DNA of 64,000 bases from Kitasatospora xanthocidica (GTDB taxonomy: Bacteria > Actinomycetota > Actinomycetes > Streptomycetales > Streptomycetaceae). The position numbers were made by a program, and so were the translations under genes. The notes below the pieces were generated by a model, which was not told the origin of the DNA, ran no database searches, and saw only the letters and a list, made by a program, of their open reading frames with translations. Within the stretch, counting starts at the first letter, position 1. Each line of letters begins with the position of its first letter. This document shows positions 26,205 to 35,100 of the stretch, piece by piece. The DNA is taken from positions 28,703 through 92,702 of the forward strand of contig NZ_BNBY01000001.1 of the NCBI RefSeq assembly GCF_014656195.1, read 5' to 3'.

Positions 26205-26588
26205 ATGGCCACCATCCAATCCGCAGCCGAGATCACGCCTCTTTTGGACCGCATCAAGGGGCAGAAGATCGCCGTGCTCCAGGTGCTCGGCATCAACTCG
26301 TTGAAGTCTCTCTCACCATCTCCGGAGGCGCTCGTGGGTGAGGCGGTGACTGCGGCGGACATCGTCGAGCGGATCATCAGCATCAACACCGCCAGCCACA
26401 TCATCTCGTTCGATCTCCAGCGGACCGGTCGTGTTGTCTTGCTCGAGGCTGCGGAGCCCTATCGGTTGGTTGTCGGGGCCGTCCGCCCTACCGTGCGCCT
26501 GCTCATGAGTGATGGATCAGGCCTGGACCTCACCGAACCCGCCAAGACGAAGCGGATCACGGTCACGATCGCAGCCCGGTCTGAATGA
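26205..26588 (+). CDS. Orphan Fpg/Nei-like N-terminal domain protein, catalytic residues absent
   Basis: A 127-aa protein that by eye follows the N-terminal beta-sandwich of Fpg/Nei DNA glycosylases along its length. It has an opening helix (ITPLLDRIKGQKIAVLQVLG), LKSLSPSPEALVGEAVTA where relatives have the …DPPLTALxGRxVTAV strand, HIISFDLQRTGRVVLLE for the VVHLxxxGRL strand, and a closing SDGSGLDLTEPAKTKRITV for DGSGFDLTEAGTxKRLAV. The active enzymes start M-P-E, with Pro2 as nucleophile; here the start is M-A-T, and the Lys of the RRxGK segment is absent. The helix-two-turn-helix and zinc finger are missing. It would therefore be a non-catalytic nucleic-acid-binding module. I chose the ATG at 26205 because it aligns with the family start. 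The GHKL ATPase gene follows 40 bp on. Confidence 0.55.
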   Translation: MATIQSAAEITPLLDRIKGQKIAVLQVLGINSLKSLSPSPEALVGEAVTAADIVERIISINTASHIISFDLQRTGRVVLLEAAEPYRLVVGAVRPTVRLLMSDGSGLDLTEPAKTKRITVTIAARSE

Positions 26589-26628
26589 CCTTGCCGCAAC
26601 GGAACGATCAACTTCCCAGGCGGCATCG

Positions 26629-28134
26629 ATGCAGCTACTCTCGACGCAGGGACTTGAGCACGTCATCGGGAGAGGCATGGCCCAGCAGAACCACCGCAAG
26701 GACGACCTCCTGGTCTCCTACAACTTCATCCGCGCAGTCCGAGAGTCGGGCTACGTCAGCCTCTCGACAGCCCTGGCTGAACTCGTCGACAACTCCCTCC
26801 AGGCGGCCGCCACGGAGGTCGCGGTCACAATCGCGCGCCCCGTGGCAGGCGGCCTCCCGGAGATCCGGGTCGAGGACAACGGGGAAGGCATGTCGCGCTC
26901 AGAGATCGAGGCGTGCCTCCGTTTCGGCGGTTCATCGCGCTTCGACGAGCGGCAGTCGTTCGGTCGGTTCGGAATGGGCCTGCCGGCTGCATCCCTTAGT
27001 CAGGCACGACGGGTCGAGGTGACCTCCTGGCAGAACGGCAAGGCGGCAAACCAGGTCTCCTTGGACGTTGATGCGATCGTCGCAGGAGCTCCGGTTGACC
27101 TTCGCGCCCGCCGCCGGACTGGTGGCACCACGGGATCGGGCTGCCTGGTGGTCTGGCAAAACTGTGACCGCATCGAGTATCGGCGCCTCGCTTGGCTCGA
27201 ACGCGCCTTGCGCCGCGACCTCGGACGTATGTACCGACGGTTCCTGAGCAACGGCGCCCTCACCATGACCATCAACGGGAAGCGAGTCGATCCGGTCGAC
27301 CCCCTGCTCCTCACGGCCAACGTTGAGGGGCATAGCGCGCGTCTGGCCTTCGAGCCGCTCCGCTACGAACTCGCGTCGTCATCGGGCGAGACCGCCTTCG
27401 TGACAGTTCGGTTCGCCATGCTGCCGGTTCACCGCTGGCATCATCTCGACAACGTGACCAAGCGACGCGTCGGCATCGTGGGCGGCGCTGGCGTCTCCAT
27501 TCTCCGCGCCGGTCGCGAGATCGCAAGCGGCTGGCACCTCATGGGCGGGAAGCGCAAGGAGAATTATGACGACTGGTGGCGCTGCGAGATCGAGTTCGAT
27601 CCTGTGCTCGATGAGCACTTCGGCATCACTATCAACAAGCAGGGCATCCGGCCTTCCCAGGTTCTCCAGGATGCCCTCGGGCCGGAGTTGGAGTCGATTG
27701 CCCGGCTGTTGAACTCTCGCGCACGTCAGGCGTTCGAGGAGGTCAAGTTTCGAGCGGCGACGGAGACGTCGTGCCGGATTGCCGAGGCCGCCGATGTCGA
27801 CCTGCCCGTGATCCGGAGAGCGGGAAGGGGGTCAGGCGCTTTGTCCTACCGGATCGGGTCACAGCAACTCCCAGTCGGGACTATGTTCACCTCGGCTCTG
27901 AAGCGGCGCACGCTCGACCTGACGCTGAACGTTGATCATCCTGCTTTTGCCGCGCTCTACCACCCGCTGCAGACGCTGAGCGACGAGGCGGCCGGAGAAC
28001 TGCGCGTCGCCCTCGAACTCTTCCTCTTGTCCCTTGCTCGCACCACAACGCTCCTGGGTCGCGATGGCCAGGACTGCGATGCTCTCCTGCAACTTTGGAG
28101 CAGGACCTACGGACGGATGCTCCAGAAGTCATGA
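26629..28134 (+). CDS. GHKL (HSP90/MutL-like) ATPase
   Basis: A 501-aa ATPase. The Bergerat fold is clear: N-box LSTALAELVDNSLQAAAT (residues ~46-62), G1 box VEDNGEGMS (~76-84), and the ATP lid GRFGMGLPAASLSQARRVEV (~105-124). These match the HATPase_c_3 group (MutL, Hsp90, MORC). The C-terminal ~250 residues have no domain I recognise. I chose the ATG at 26629; an in-frame ATG at 26509 lies within the upstream gene. The last codon overlaps the next gene's ATG (ATGA at 28131-28134), so the two are translationally coupled. MORC-type ATPases act on DNA as clamps; a similar role here is inference. Confidence 0.85.
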   Translation: MQLLSTQGLEHVIGRGMAQQNHRKDDLLVSYNFIRAVRESGYVSLSTALAELVDNSLQAAATEVAVTIARPVAGGLPEIRVEDNGEGMSRSEIEACLRFGGSSRFDERQSFGRFGMGLPAASLSQARRVEVTSWQNGKAANQVSLDVDAIVAGAPVDLRARRRTGGTTGSGCLVVWQNCDRIEYRRLAWLERALRRDLGRMYRRFLSNGALTMTINGKRVDPVDPLLLTANVEGHSARLAFEPLRYELASSSGETAFVTVRFAMLPVHRWHHLDNVTKRRVGIVGGAGVSILRAGREIASGWHLMGGKRKENYDDWWRCEIEFDPVLDEHFGITINKQGIRPSQVLQDALGPELESIARLLNSRARQAFEEVKFRAATETSCRIAEAADVDLPVIRRAGRGSGALSYRIGSQQLPVGTMFTSALKRRTLDLTLNVDHPAFAALYHPLQTLSDEAAGELRVALELFLLSLARTTTLLGRDGQDCDALLQLWSRTYGRMLQKS

Positions 28135-30104
28135 AAGAAAAGTCCGCGCTCATTCGCCTCCGCCTGCCGGACGACGCCTCTCGCCCGGAACACCAAGGCT
28201 TCACCCGCCTCTGTGCCTTGCTGGCGACCGCTGTTACCGACGGCAGGGACGTGGGTGACCATGAACATTGGATCCGAGCCGCCAAGGTCACGAGACTCTA
28301 TGAGCGGCCTATGCTCGCGGCGGCCGCTCACTGCGTCATCGACCTCGTGGACCAGGGCTGGACGGTCAAGATGGACGGGTCCACAGCGGTCTTCGCGCCC
28401 CCGTCTGCACACGGCGACCGCGAGACAGAGAAAGCCCGGATCCGACGCCAGGAACTCCTCCGTCGCGATGAACAACTCTGCAGGAGTAGCGTTCGACGAT
28501 TCGTCGAGGGTATGGAGCGCACCCACGAGCACGGCGGTCGGCTGGTCTCCGTTTTCGACCTGATGCGAGATGGCCGTGAGTTGGCGACCGCTCTTCAGGG
28601 CGCGACCACGGCCGCGGACGCCATCAAACCCTATGTCCAGATCGTCGATTCCTCGACATGCGAAAGGACCGGATTCAAGCTCCACGACATCTGGCGCTAC
28701 TTCCGCCATACGTGGTCCAACGCCTACGCCACCGTCCCTGGCCGCTCGATGCCAATCTTGATCCGAGATGCCGCAACCGAATTTCATACCGTGATTGGAT
28801 TGGCCGCGATCTCCAGTCCGATCGTGCAGATCGCCCAACGCGATCACTGGATGGGCTGGGAAACCGATCAGTTCCTTGAGCATCTGCGCGCTGAGCCCAC
28901 CGACAATGCCGCTTCATGGCTTGCCCAGCGGATCGAGGCTCAGCGGAGCGAGATCTACGTCGATGACCTCCTGCGTGACGACGTTCTCCAACCCACCGAT
29001 CTGACAATGCCCACCCCAGAGACTATCGCTGCGCTGCGACAAGATGCCGACCGACATCACAAGAGGCATCACCAGACCAGCACGATCCGTGAGATTCGCA
29101 GCATCGGGCGCGACGCGTGGGTGGAGCGCGCCAAGACCGACCTGTTTCGCAGCAAGCGCTCAGCAGCACTCGCTGACGCGCTGGAAATCGGAACTTTGCT
29201 CGGGTCTTACCTGTCTCCGCCCACGGCTGAGGGGCTCGCTAAGGCTTTCTCAGATCCCAAGGCCCGTACACAAATGCGTCGTGTGGTCCGTCGCGCGCGA
29301 GGAGAGCGAGTCGGCACCGTCATCGCCGACCTCACTGTCTGCGGCGCCGTGGCGCCCTACAGTGCCCTGGCCGCGGGCAAACTCGTGGGCGCTTTGGCTG
29401 TCTCCCCTCCCGTGCTCGCGGCATACCGCGAGAAGTACGCGCGACCGAGTGAGATCGCATCCGCGATGGCCGGCCGTCCGATTATGCGCGAGGCCCGACT
29501 CTCCTTTGTCGGAACCACCTCCCTGTACGGCACTGGGTCAAGCCAGTACAACCGGCTGTTCTGGCCGGCCGAGGTCATGGGGGGCGACAGCGCCACCCGG
29601 ATGGGCTTCCACGAACTTGGCCGTTCACGCTCGTTCGGAACCTCCCACTTTTCCGAGGAGACAGTCGACGCCCTCACCCGGCTGCCGGCACTGCGTGGCT
29701 CGCTCGTCCGCGTGAACAGCCTCTTCGGAGAAGGTGTCAGCCCTCGGCTGCGCAAGGTCCGGCTGGGGCTCGCGGCGCTCGAATGGCCTGCCAATGAACT
29801 CCTCCGGCACGGCCGGGAACGCATCCTCTACGGTGTTCCGCTGGTAAAGAACCTCCGTGACTACTCACTAGGTGTCGACCGAGAACCGCAGTACCTGTTG
29901 GATCCAGAACTGCCAGAGGCTGACGCCAAGGTCGCCGAATGGTGGCTCGAGCGCTGGTGCCGGCCGCGGGCAAGGCGCAACGAAGTCCTGGAGTCCATGC
30001 GTGCGCACCGGCTGGTCCGCCCGATTGAGCACGGTGCCCGCGTGCCGCTGCCTTCCAGAGAGGTAGAACTGCCTGTCGGCGAGGGGATGCTCCCGCTCGC
30101 CTAG
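28131..30104 (+). CDS. DUF4338/DruA-like protein
   Basis: A 657-aa protein. The region from about residue 395 to 590 (TVIADLTVCGAVAPYSALAA, GKLVGALAVSPPVLAAYREK, IMREARLSFVGTTSLYGTGS, SQYNRLFWPAEVMGG, ELGRSRSFGTSHFSEETVDA, VNSLFGEGVSPRLRKVRLGL) resembles proteins annotated DUF4338, the family that includes DruA of the Druantia anti-phage system. The N-terminal ~390 residues are helical and charged, and I do not recognise them. It overlaps the GHKL gene by 4 nt, so the two products are probably made in balance. GC3 is lower than in the flanking chromosome. The family call is by eye; the coupling is direct. Confidence 0.6.
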   Translation: MKEKSALIRLRLPDDASRPEHQGFTRLCALLATAVTDGRDVGDHEHWIRAAKVTRLYERPMLAAAAHCVIDLVDQGWTVKMDGSTAVFAPPSAHGDRETEKARIRRQELLRRDEQLCRSSVRRFVEGMERTHEHGGRLVSVFDLMRDGRELATALQGATTAADAIKPYVQIVDSSTCERTGFKLHDIWRYFRHTWSNAYATVPGRSMPILIRDAATEFHTVIGLAAISSPIVQIAQRDHWMGWETDQFLEHLRAEPTDNAASWLAQRIEAQRSEIYVDDLLRDDVLQPTDLTMPTPETIAALRQDADRHHKRHHQTSTIREIRSIGRDAWVERAKTDLFRSKRSAALADALEIGTLLGSYLSPPTAEGLAKAFSDPKARTQMRRVVRRARGERVGTVIADLTVCGAVAPYSALAAGKLVGALAVSPPVLAAYREKYARPSEIASAMAGRPIMREARLSFVGTTSLYGTGSSQYNRLFWPAEVMGGDSATRMGFHELGRSRSFGTSHFSEETVDALTRLPALRGSLVRVNSLFGEGVSPRLRKVRLGLAALEWPANELLRHGRERILYGVPLVKNLRDYSLGVDREPQYLLDPELPEADAKVAEWWLERWCRPRARRNEVLESMRAHRLVRPIEHGARVPLPSREVELPVGEGMLPLA

Positions 30105-30138
30105 CACGCGCCCAAGCGCCAGTGCAGATAGCCCACGT

Positions 30139-30182
30139 CGCTGGCTGCTGCACCCAGAGATCTAAGGGTGCGGCAACCAGCG
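30139..30182. terminator. Bidirectional terminator between convergent operons
   Basis: CGCTGGCTGCTGCACCC (30139-30155) pairs with GGGTGCGGCAACCAGCG (30166-30182) with three mismatches and a 10-nt loop. A weaker outer pair GCCAGTGC/GCACTGGC encloses it. It lies between the DruA-like gene and the convergent 390-aa gene. Confidence 0.65.
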
Positions 30183-30247
30183 GCAATGGCGCACTGGCAC
30201 GGTGAATGCGTCTATCTGGCATCCTAGGGACAAAGCACGCGCCAGAC

Positions 30248-31420
30248 TTATGCTCCGCCGAGATCCGGAGCCGAATAGCCTGAAATGTGACGCAGGAAAC
30301 TCGAATCAACCACGATGTCGCCCTTCAGGCGCCATGCACGGCGCTCGTAAATCAGGTCCCCGGTCACCATGAAGGGGATTTTGCGCTCGTATGACATGAT
30401 GGCCCAGCCGTGATTCTCTCCGGTCAGAGGAACCTGAACTCGCAGGGACTTTCCATCCACCTCCGCCACAACGGTAACGACCGCAGCCTCGTCACCACTG
30501 GGCATGGAGTCGTCTCGCGATAGCGATTTAACGAGTCCAACGAGTGTTTCTCGCCGGGCGGGCTCATCTCTCTGAATGAGCCTCTCTCGGATATGAGGAA
30601 ATTCGCCAATCAAGTCCCGGCCGAACATAATAGTCGCCAGCCCGACATCCGGCTTTCGTTCTGCCGCAGCCCACTCGAATGACAAATCCAGTGAATTGAG
30701 ATGGTCCGGCGCCGACAAGTCTTCGAGCGACTCAACCAGGTCCACACTAAGCCCCGAATCGCCCGCAGAGGCAAGCGATTGATGCCTCCCGGCTTGCGCC
30801 AACAGTCTCGTAGTTTCCAGGCCTCTCGCCAGAGTCTCCATTACTCGTCGGGGGAACGTAATCGTCGATTCCTCGGCGTCACCCAGGCGCGTCACCACGG
30901 TGAACACAAAACTGCCCTGCTTGGTGTGGCCGAGCCGTACAGCCCGATCTAGGAATTCCCCTACCGCTGGCGGCCGGCGCCCCTTGTGCGGGTGATTGGG
31001 GTCCGCTGCTGTCGTAGCCGACGCCTTCATCATCTTGTGGATCCCGTGCAGTGTCCTTTCGGCCTGCCTGAAGGGGATCGTGCCGTCGGTCATGTGCTGG
31101 TCGAGGCGAACGAAGAACAGATCTGCACGGGTTGCCAGGACATGCTCGAGAAGTTGACCTGCGTCCCAGTCATGAATGTGCGCCAGCGATTCCAGTGCAT
31201 CGATGAACCGTGGTGTGAAGTCAACGTATTCCGTGGCCAGGGGGATCATAACCCGCGGTGCCCTCAGAAGTGGACCATCCGACCGATAGCGCCAGACTTC
31301 ACGGACTTTAGCCTGACGCAGTTCCAATTCCCAGTCTCGAGAAGCGAGAAACTGAGACACTGCCGCCGGAGTCAGCGCGGACGCGACCTCGCGATACGTG
31401 TCAAATTCCGTCCGGCTCAC
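30248..31420 (-). CDS. Unknown protein coupled to the DUF4365 gene
   Basis: A 390-aa soluble protein from the GTG at 31420, which overlaps the DUF4365 stop (GTGA). I do not recognise the family. Visible parts: an N-terminal helical region (FLASRDWELELRQAKVREVW), a MIPLATEYVDFTPRFIDALESLAHIHDWD segment, a Lys/Arg-rich middle (HPHKGRRPPAVGEFLDRAV), and a C-terminal beta-rich part (VTVVAEVDGKSLRVQVPL, GHWAIMSYERKIPF-like strand). GC content is near 55%, well below the rest of the window. The tight link to a nuclease-like gene suggests a two-protein module, perhaps an inhibitor or effector partner. Confidence 0.7.
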   Translation of the reverse strand: MSRTEFDTYREVASALTPAAVSQFLASRDWELELRQAKVREVWRYRSDGPLLRAPRVMIPLATEYVDFTPRFIDALESLAHIHDWDAGQLLEHVLATRADLFFVRLDQHMTDGTIPFRQAERTLHGIHKMMKASATTAADPNHPHKGRRPPAVGEFLDRAVRLGHTKQGSFVFTVVTRLGDAEESTITFPRRVMETLARGLETTRLLAQAGRHQSLASAGDSGLSVDLVESLEDLSAPDHLNSLDLSFEWAAAERKPDVGLATIMFGRDLIGEFPHIRERLIQRDEPARRETLVGLVKSLSRDDSMPSGDEAAVVTVVAEVDGKSLRVQVPLTGENHGWAIMSYERKIPFMVTGDLIYERRAWRLKGDIVVDSSFLRHISGYSAPDLGGA

Positions 31421-31983
31421 CTCTGCCCCTCCTCTGCATCGCCAATGGACTTCATAATGCCCCGAAGCTGATCAACAGTGAACAGGTTCCGACGCGGCAG
31501 ATGGACCGTGTGGTAGTCCTTGATTGGTCCGTCATGTCTCAGATTTTCGGCCGATTCCCAGAACATGCGGCTACGCGTGAACAGTCCCCAGTCGTCTACG
31601 TTAAGCCACGGCTCTGGCTCACGGGGAATCAGGAGCACGCCAAGGTATGCCGGAATAAATCGCTTGCCGCGCGTTAGCTTCCGGAATGGCTTCGCCTTCA
31701 TCCGCCAAGTCATGCTGTCGTCTTTGAGAAGACTTTCTTGATGGGTGCACTTCAGCTGAAGCTCGAATTGAGGACCGTAGTACCCATGGTATTCGCACGA
31801 AGAGACGATTGTAATGTCGACGCCTTCGTAATCAGTCTCGTGAGGTTTGATGGAACATCCGGCCGCATAGGCGATCATTCGCGTGAACGAAACGCTAAAG
31901 TGTTCCTGTAGTGCGGTTATGGGCACCTGGCCTTCCGCAAGGTCGTCTTCACCCATCTGGTCTCCGCTGGCGTCTGTTGACAT
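31417..31983 (-). CDS. DUF4365-like predicted nuclease
   Basis: A 188-aa protein behind a strong ribosome site (AGGAGGGGG) at the ATG 31983. DYEGVDITIVSS followed by QFELQLKCTHQE (residues ~50-80) matches the D…(I/V)D…QLK pattern of DUF4365, a PD-(D/E)XK-like fold seen in defence islands. The rest (FRKLTRGKRFIPAYLGVLLIP, WGLFTRSRMFWESAENLRHD) is consistent with the small alpha/beta domain of that family. It is the first gene of a two-gene unit 134 bp after the helicase gene and may be transcribed from its own promoter. Cleavage of DNA or RNA is a family-based inference. Confidence 0.7.
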   Translation of the reverse strand: MSTDASGDQMGEDDLAEGQVPITALQEHFSVSFTRMIAYAAGCSIKPHETDYEGVDITIVSSCEYHGYYGPQFELQLKCTHQESLLKDDSMTWRMKAKPFRKLTRGKRFIPAYLGVLLIPREPEPWLNVDDWGLFTRSRMFWESAENLRHDGPIKDYHTVHLPRRNLFTVDQLRGIMKSIGDAEEGQR

Positions 31984-32067
31984 ATACCCCCTCCTGGCTT
32001 CTCGTGGCGGCCGACGCTGTCGCTCTGATTGCCACTCTTCGACGCGTACCGTGCTGTAGCCGCAGAA

Positions 32068-32101
32068 GGCCCGCCGCCGGAGTGCGGTGGGGCGGCGGGC
32101 C
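32068..32101 (-). terminator. Terminator after the large helicase gene
   Basis: GGCCCGCCGCC (32068-32078) and GGCGGCGGGCC (32091-32101) form an 11-bp perfect stem with a 12-nt loop, 16 bp past the helicase stop. It separates the helicase operon from the DUF4365 unit. Confidence 0.8.
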
Positions 32102-32116
32102 GTTGTCCGCTCTCGC

Positions 32117-35100
32117 CTAGGTCAAGGTCTGAAGCACCTGATTGCTGGCGAACGGGAGGTTGCGGGAGATGACCGTATCGTCGATCAGATAGACTGGCAC
32201 GCTACCTGCCTCCTTCGCGCGACGCAGCTCGTCGGTGGGTGCCACGTCAGGGCATAGCGGGTCATGCACGCCGAAGATCCACTGCTGGTTGCCGCGCTGC
32301 ACCAGGATGGGCGCGGTGATTGCTCCGACGCCCTCGATTTCGAGCTTGGCGCCACGCGTGAAGTGCGCGTCGCACCCTCGACTACTAAGGTCCTCGTAGA
32401 GGGTGTCGGCCGATCGCTCGAGCCGTTCGTCGTTCAGGGTGGGTGCTGTCCCGTGGATCAGGTACCGCAGAAGGCTGGCGCCGACATGACGGTCGAGGAG
32501 GCTGTGCTCAAAGCGATTCCGGAAGCTGCGCAGACACCTGTAGCAGGACTGGTCGCAGTTCTCCGGGCAGTCCTCAAGAAGTTTCAGCGTCTCCTCGAGG
32601 ATCTCCACGCCGTAGTCGCTGACCCTTCGAGCGAAGCCAGCTCCGCCCGCAAGCGTGTCGTAGAGGTAAATCTCGGCTTCCAGCCCTTCGTTACCTAGGG
32701 CAGTCAGCGCCGGCCGGTACTCCGCCTGCAACTCCGTGGCTTCAATGCCGAGCTTTAGGGTCGCCGCGATCGTGAGCGCTTCAGCAACTGAGCGCAGTGC
32801 GATGTGCGTCGAGAGATTCGCTGGCCTCAGCGTGATCGGCGAGTCGACCCTCAAGCGCACCAAGAGCACGTCGGAAATGAAGTCGGTGCCCAACACCATC
32901 CCGCGGGTTGAGCCGGTGCCGGGGCATTCTGGTGCCTTCAGGTCGGGGAAGGGCTTCTTGTGGGTAGCGAGCAGCCTTCCCGTGGCCATAGCGGTCGGTT
33001 CGATGAGGCCGCAGCGGGTGCAGTACGTGTATCCCTCGTTGCGGGGGCCGGTGTTGGTGACCAGCAGAGTTTCTCTGCGGTACGTCTGTGCCACGCGTTC
33101 AGTGACTCGCTTCCAGGCGGTCTCCTCCGTCGGCCCAGGTGCCATGAGCTTGGCGCGCGTCGCGTAGCTGCGCGCCGGGGCGTCGTCCGGGCTCGTTCCC
33201 GGATCCTGGTCTGCCGGGTGCGCGAACCCGGGCGGTCGCATCCAGGTCTTGGCCTTGCCGAACTTACCCTCTGCGCCGCAGGCCGGACAGTGGCGCTCCT
33301 TTCCGCGCTCTGCCTCATCGAATGGGAAGTGCTTGGCGTAGTGACAGTCCTGGCATTCGAAGTAGAGCAGCCGTTCCTGCCATGCCTGATAGCGCTCCTT
33401 CTGGACCGGTGAGTAGATGGCCCCAGAGGTCCATTCCTTGTTGTCGATCCACACCACCTTGCCCGGCGCATACTGGCTGAGCGCCACCGTGAGACCCTGA
33501 CTGGCAGCATATTGGAACTGGGTGTTGAACCGCATGGACGAGTTGACATCGAAGACGTGGAAGGCGACCACATCGGTCGGAAACGCGTAGCGCGGCAGGA
33601 CGCCCTTGTACAGGAGACGGTCGAGCAGGTTCTTCTGGCTCCGTCGGGCGTTCGGCTCCTCCGAGTCGAGCTCTACCGGGGGTTCAACCTCCTCCTCAGA
33701 GTTCAGCAGCGGGTCTTCGACCGTATTCGCCTCCACGGGCGACCCGTCAAGGTCAAGCTCGAGAGCTCTGTCGATCTCGAAAAGCGTTCGCGTCACGATG
33801 GCTTGTAGGACTTCTGTACGGGCGTCTGCGCTCAGTTCGTCGGGAAGCCAGGCCGCGACCTCTTCGCGAAGCACGTTCTCCTTGCTCTTCAGCCACTCTT
33901 CCAGGTCCGTTCGGTTGAGCGGGGATGTCGTCCCTGTGAATGAGGTGACCCGCCCCAGAACTTCGAAGAGCTGAGGCTGGTCCTCGGGCTGGATTGCTGG
34001 CAGTCGATCTTGGTGGTAACGCTGCAGCAGATAGGCGATGACATGGCGCCGCACGATTTCTTCGTTGTCCATGGTCAACACCGGATCATCGACCTTGCCG
34101 CGGATCATCAGGTCTGGCTGGCGGAAGTAATGGTCGTCGTGCGTGTCAGCGCTGCCAAAGGCAAGCACTGTGGCGACAGCATTGCCACGGCGGCCGGCCC
34201 GGCCCGCTCGTTGCTGGTAGTTGGCACGAGACGGCGGCATGTTGCGCAAGGCCACACCGGTCAGGTTGCCGATGTCGATGCCAACCTCCATGGTGGTCGT
34301 GCAGGAAAGCACGTCAATGGCGGCGCGCGACTGCTCTCCCTGCGAGGATCGGCCGAGATCAACGTCCTGGAAGAGCAACTCGTGCTCCTCGGCCTTAGAG
34401 AAGACGGCGTCCGACTGCGCGGCGTTGAGCTGCGCCGTGTGCTCGGCGGCGATGATACTCATGGGCAGCTCAGGCGGGCTGCTGAGAGCCCGGACGGCAC
34501 TGGCTCGATAGTAGCCCTTCCGGGCCTGGAAGACCGGATCGGTATCGGGGTCCAGGGTGCGGACTCGATCGGCGCCACAACTACCGCACTTGCAACTGCC
34601 AGGAAGTGGCCGCTGCGTGAAGCGACACCGCTCGCAGTAGCCCCACTGCCCACCGAGTTCCAAAGCCAAATTCGAGGCCAGCATGCGGTAGTTACCGCTA
34701 CCTACCGATTCGCAGAAGGCTGTGAGCAGTGTGGGCAGCCAACCCTCCCTGAACGTCTTCCTTGCGGCGTTCGATTCGAGCAAGCGGTCGACGGACTTGA
34801 ACCTTCCCGCGTGTGGCTGGACGCCGCCCTTCTGCTTCCACCAATCCCCGTCAGTCATCGACGTGAACCAGATGCCAGGGCCGCTCCAAGCAGCCAGCCA
34901 CAACCGGACAAAAGCCAGCTTGGCTTCGGCACCCTCTGCGACGCCGCCGATATCCGGCAACTTCGCGAGCAACTCGTCCGTGAGGTTCGCCCGCTCACGG
35001 ATCGAGGCCAACCCAAGCGATGACAACCCGTAGTACTTGTCCGTGAGCGTTGCATACATAGCGCGCAACAGCGACTGCGGCGGCTGGGCGGTGGTGAAGA

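Noticed and set aside
25998..26219. A 73-codon minus-strand frame covering the start of the Fpg-like gene
   Set aside because: GC3 is only about two-thirds, there is no clear ribosome site, and it overlaps the start of a better-supported gene on the other strand.
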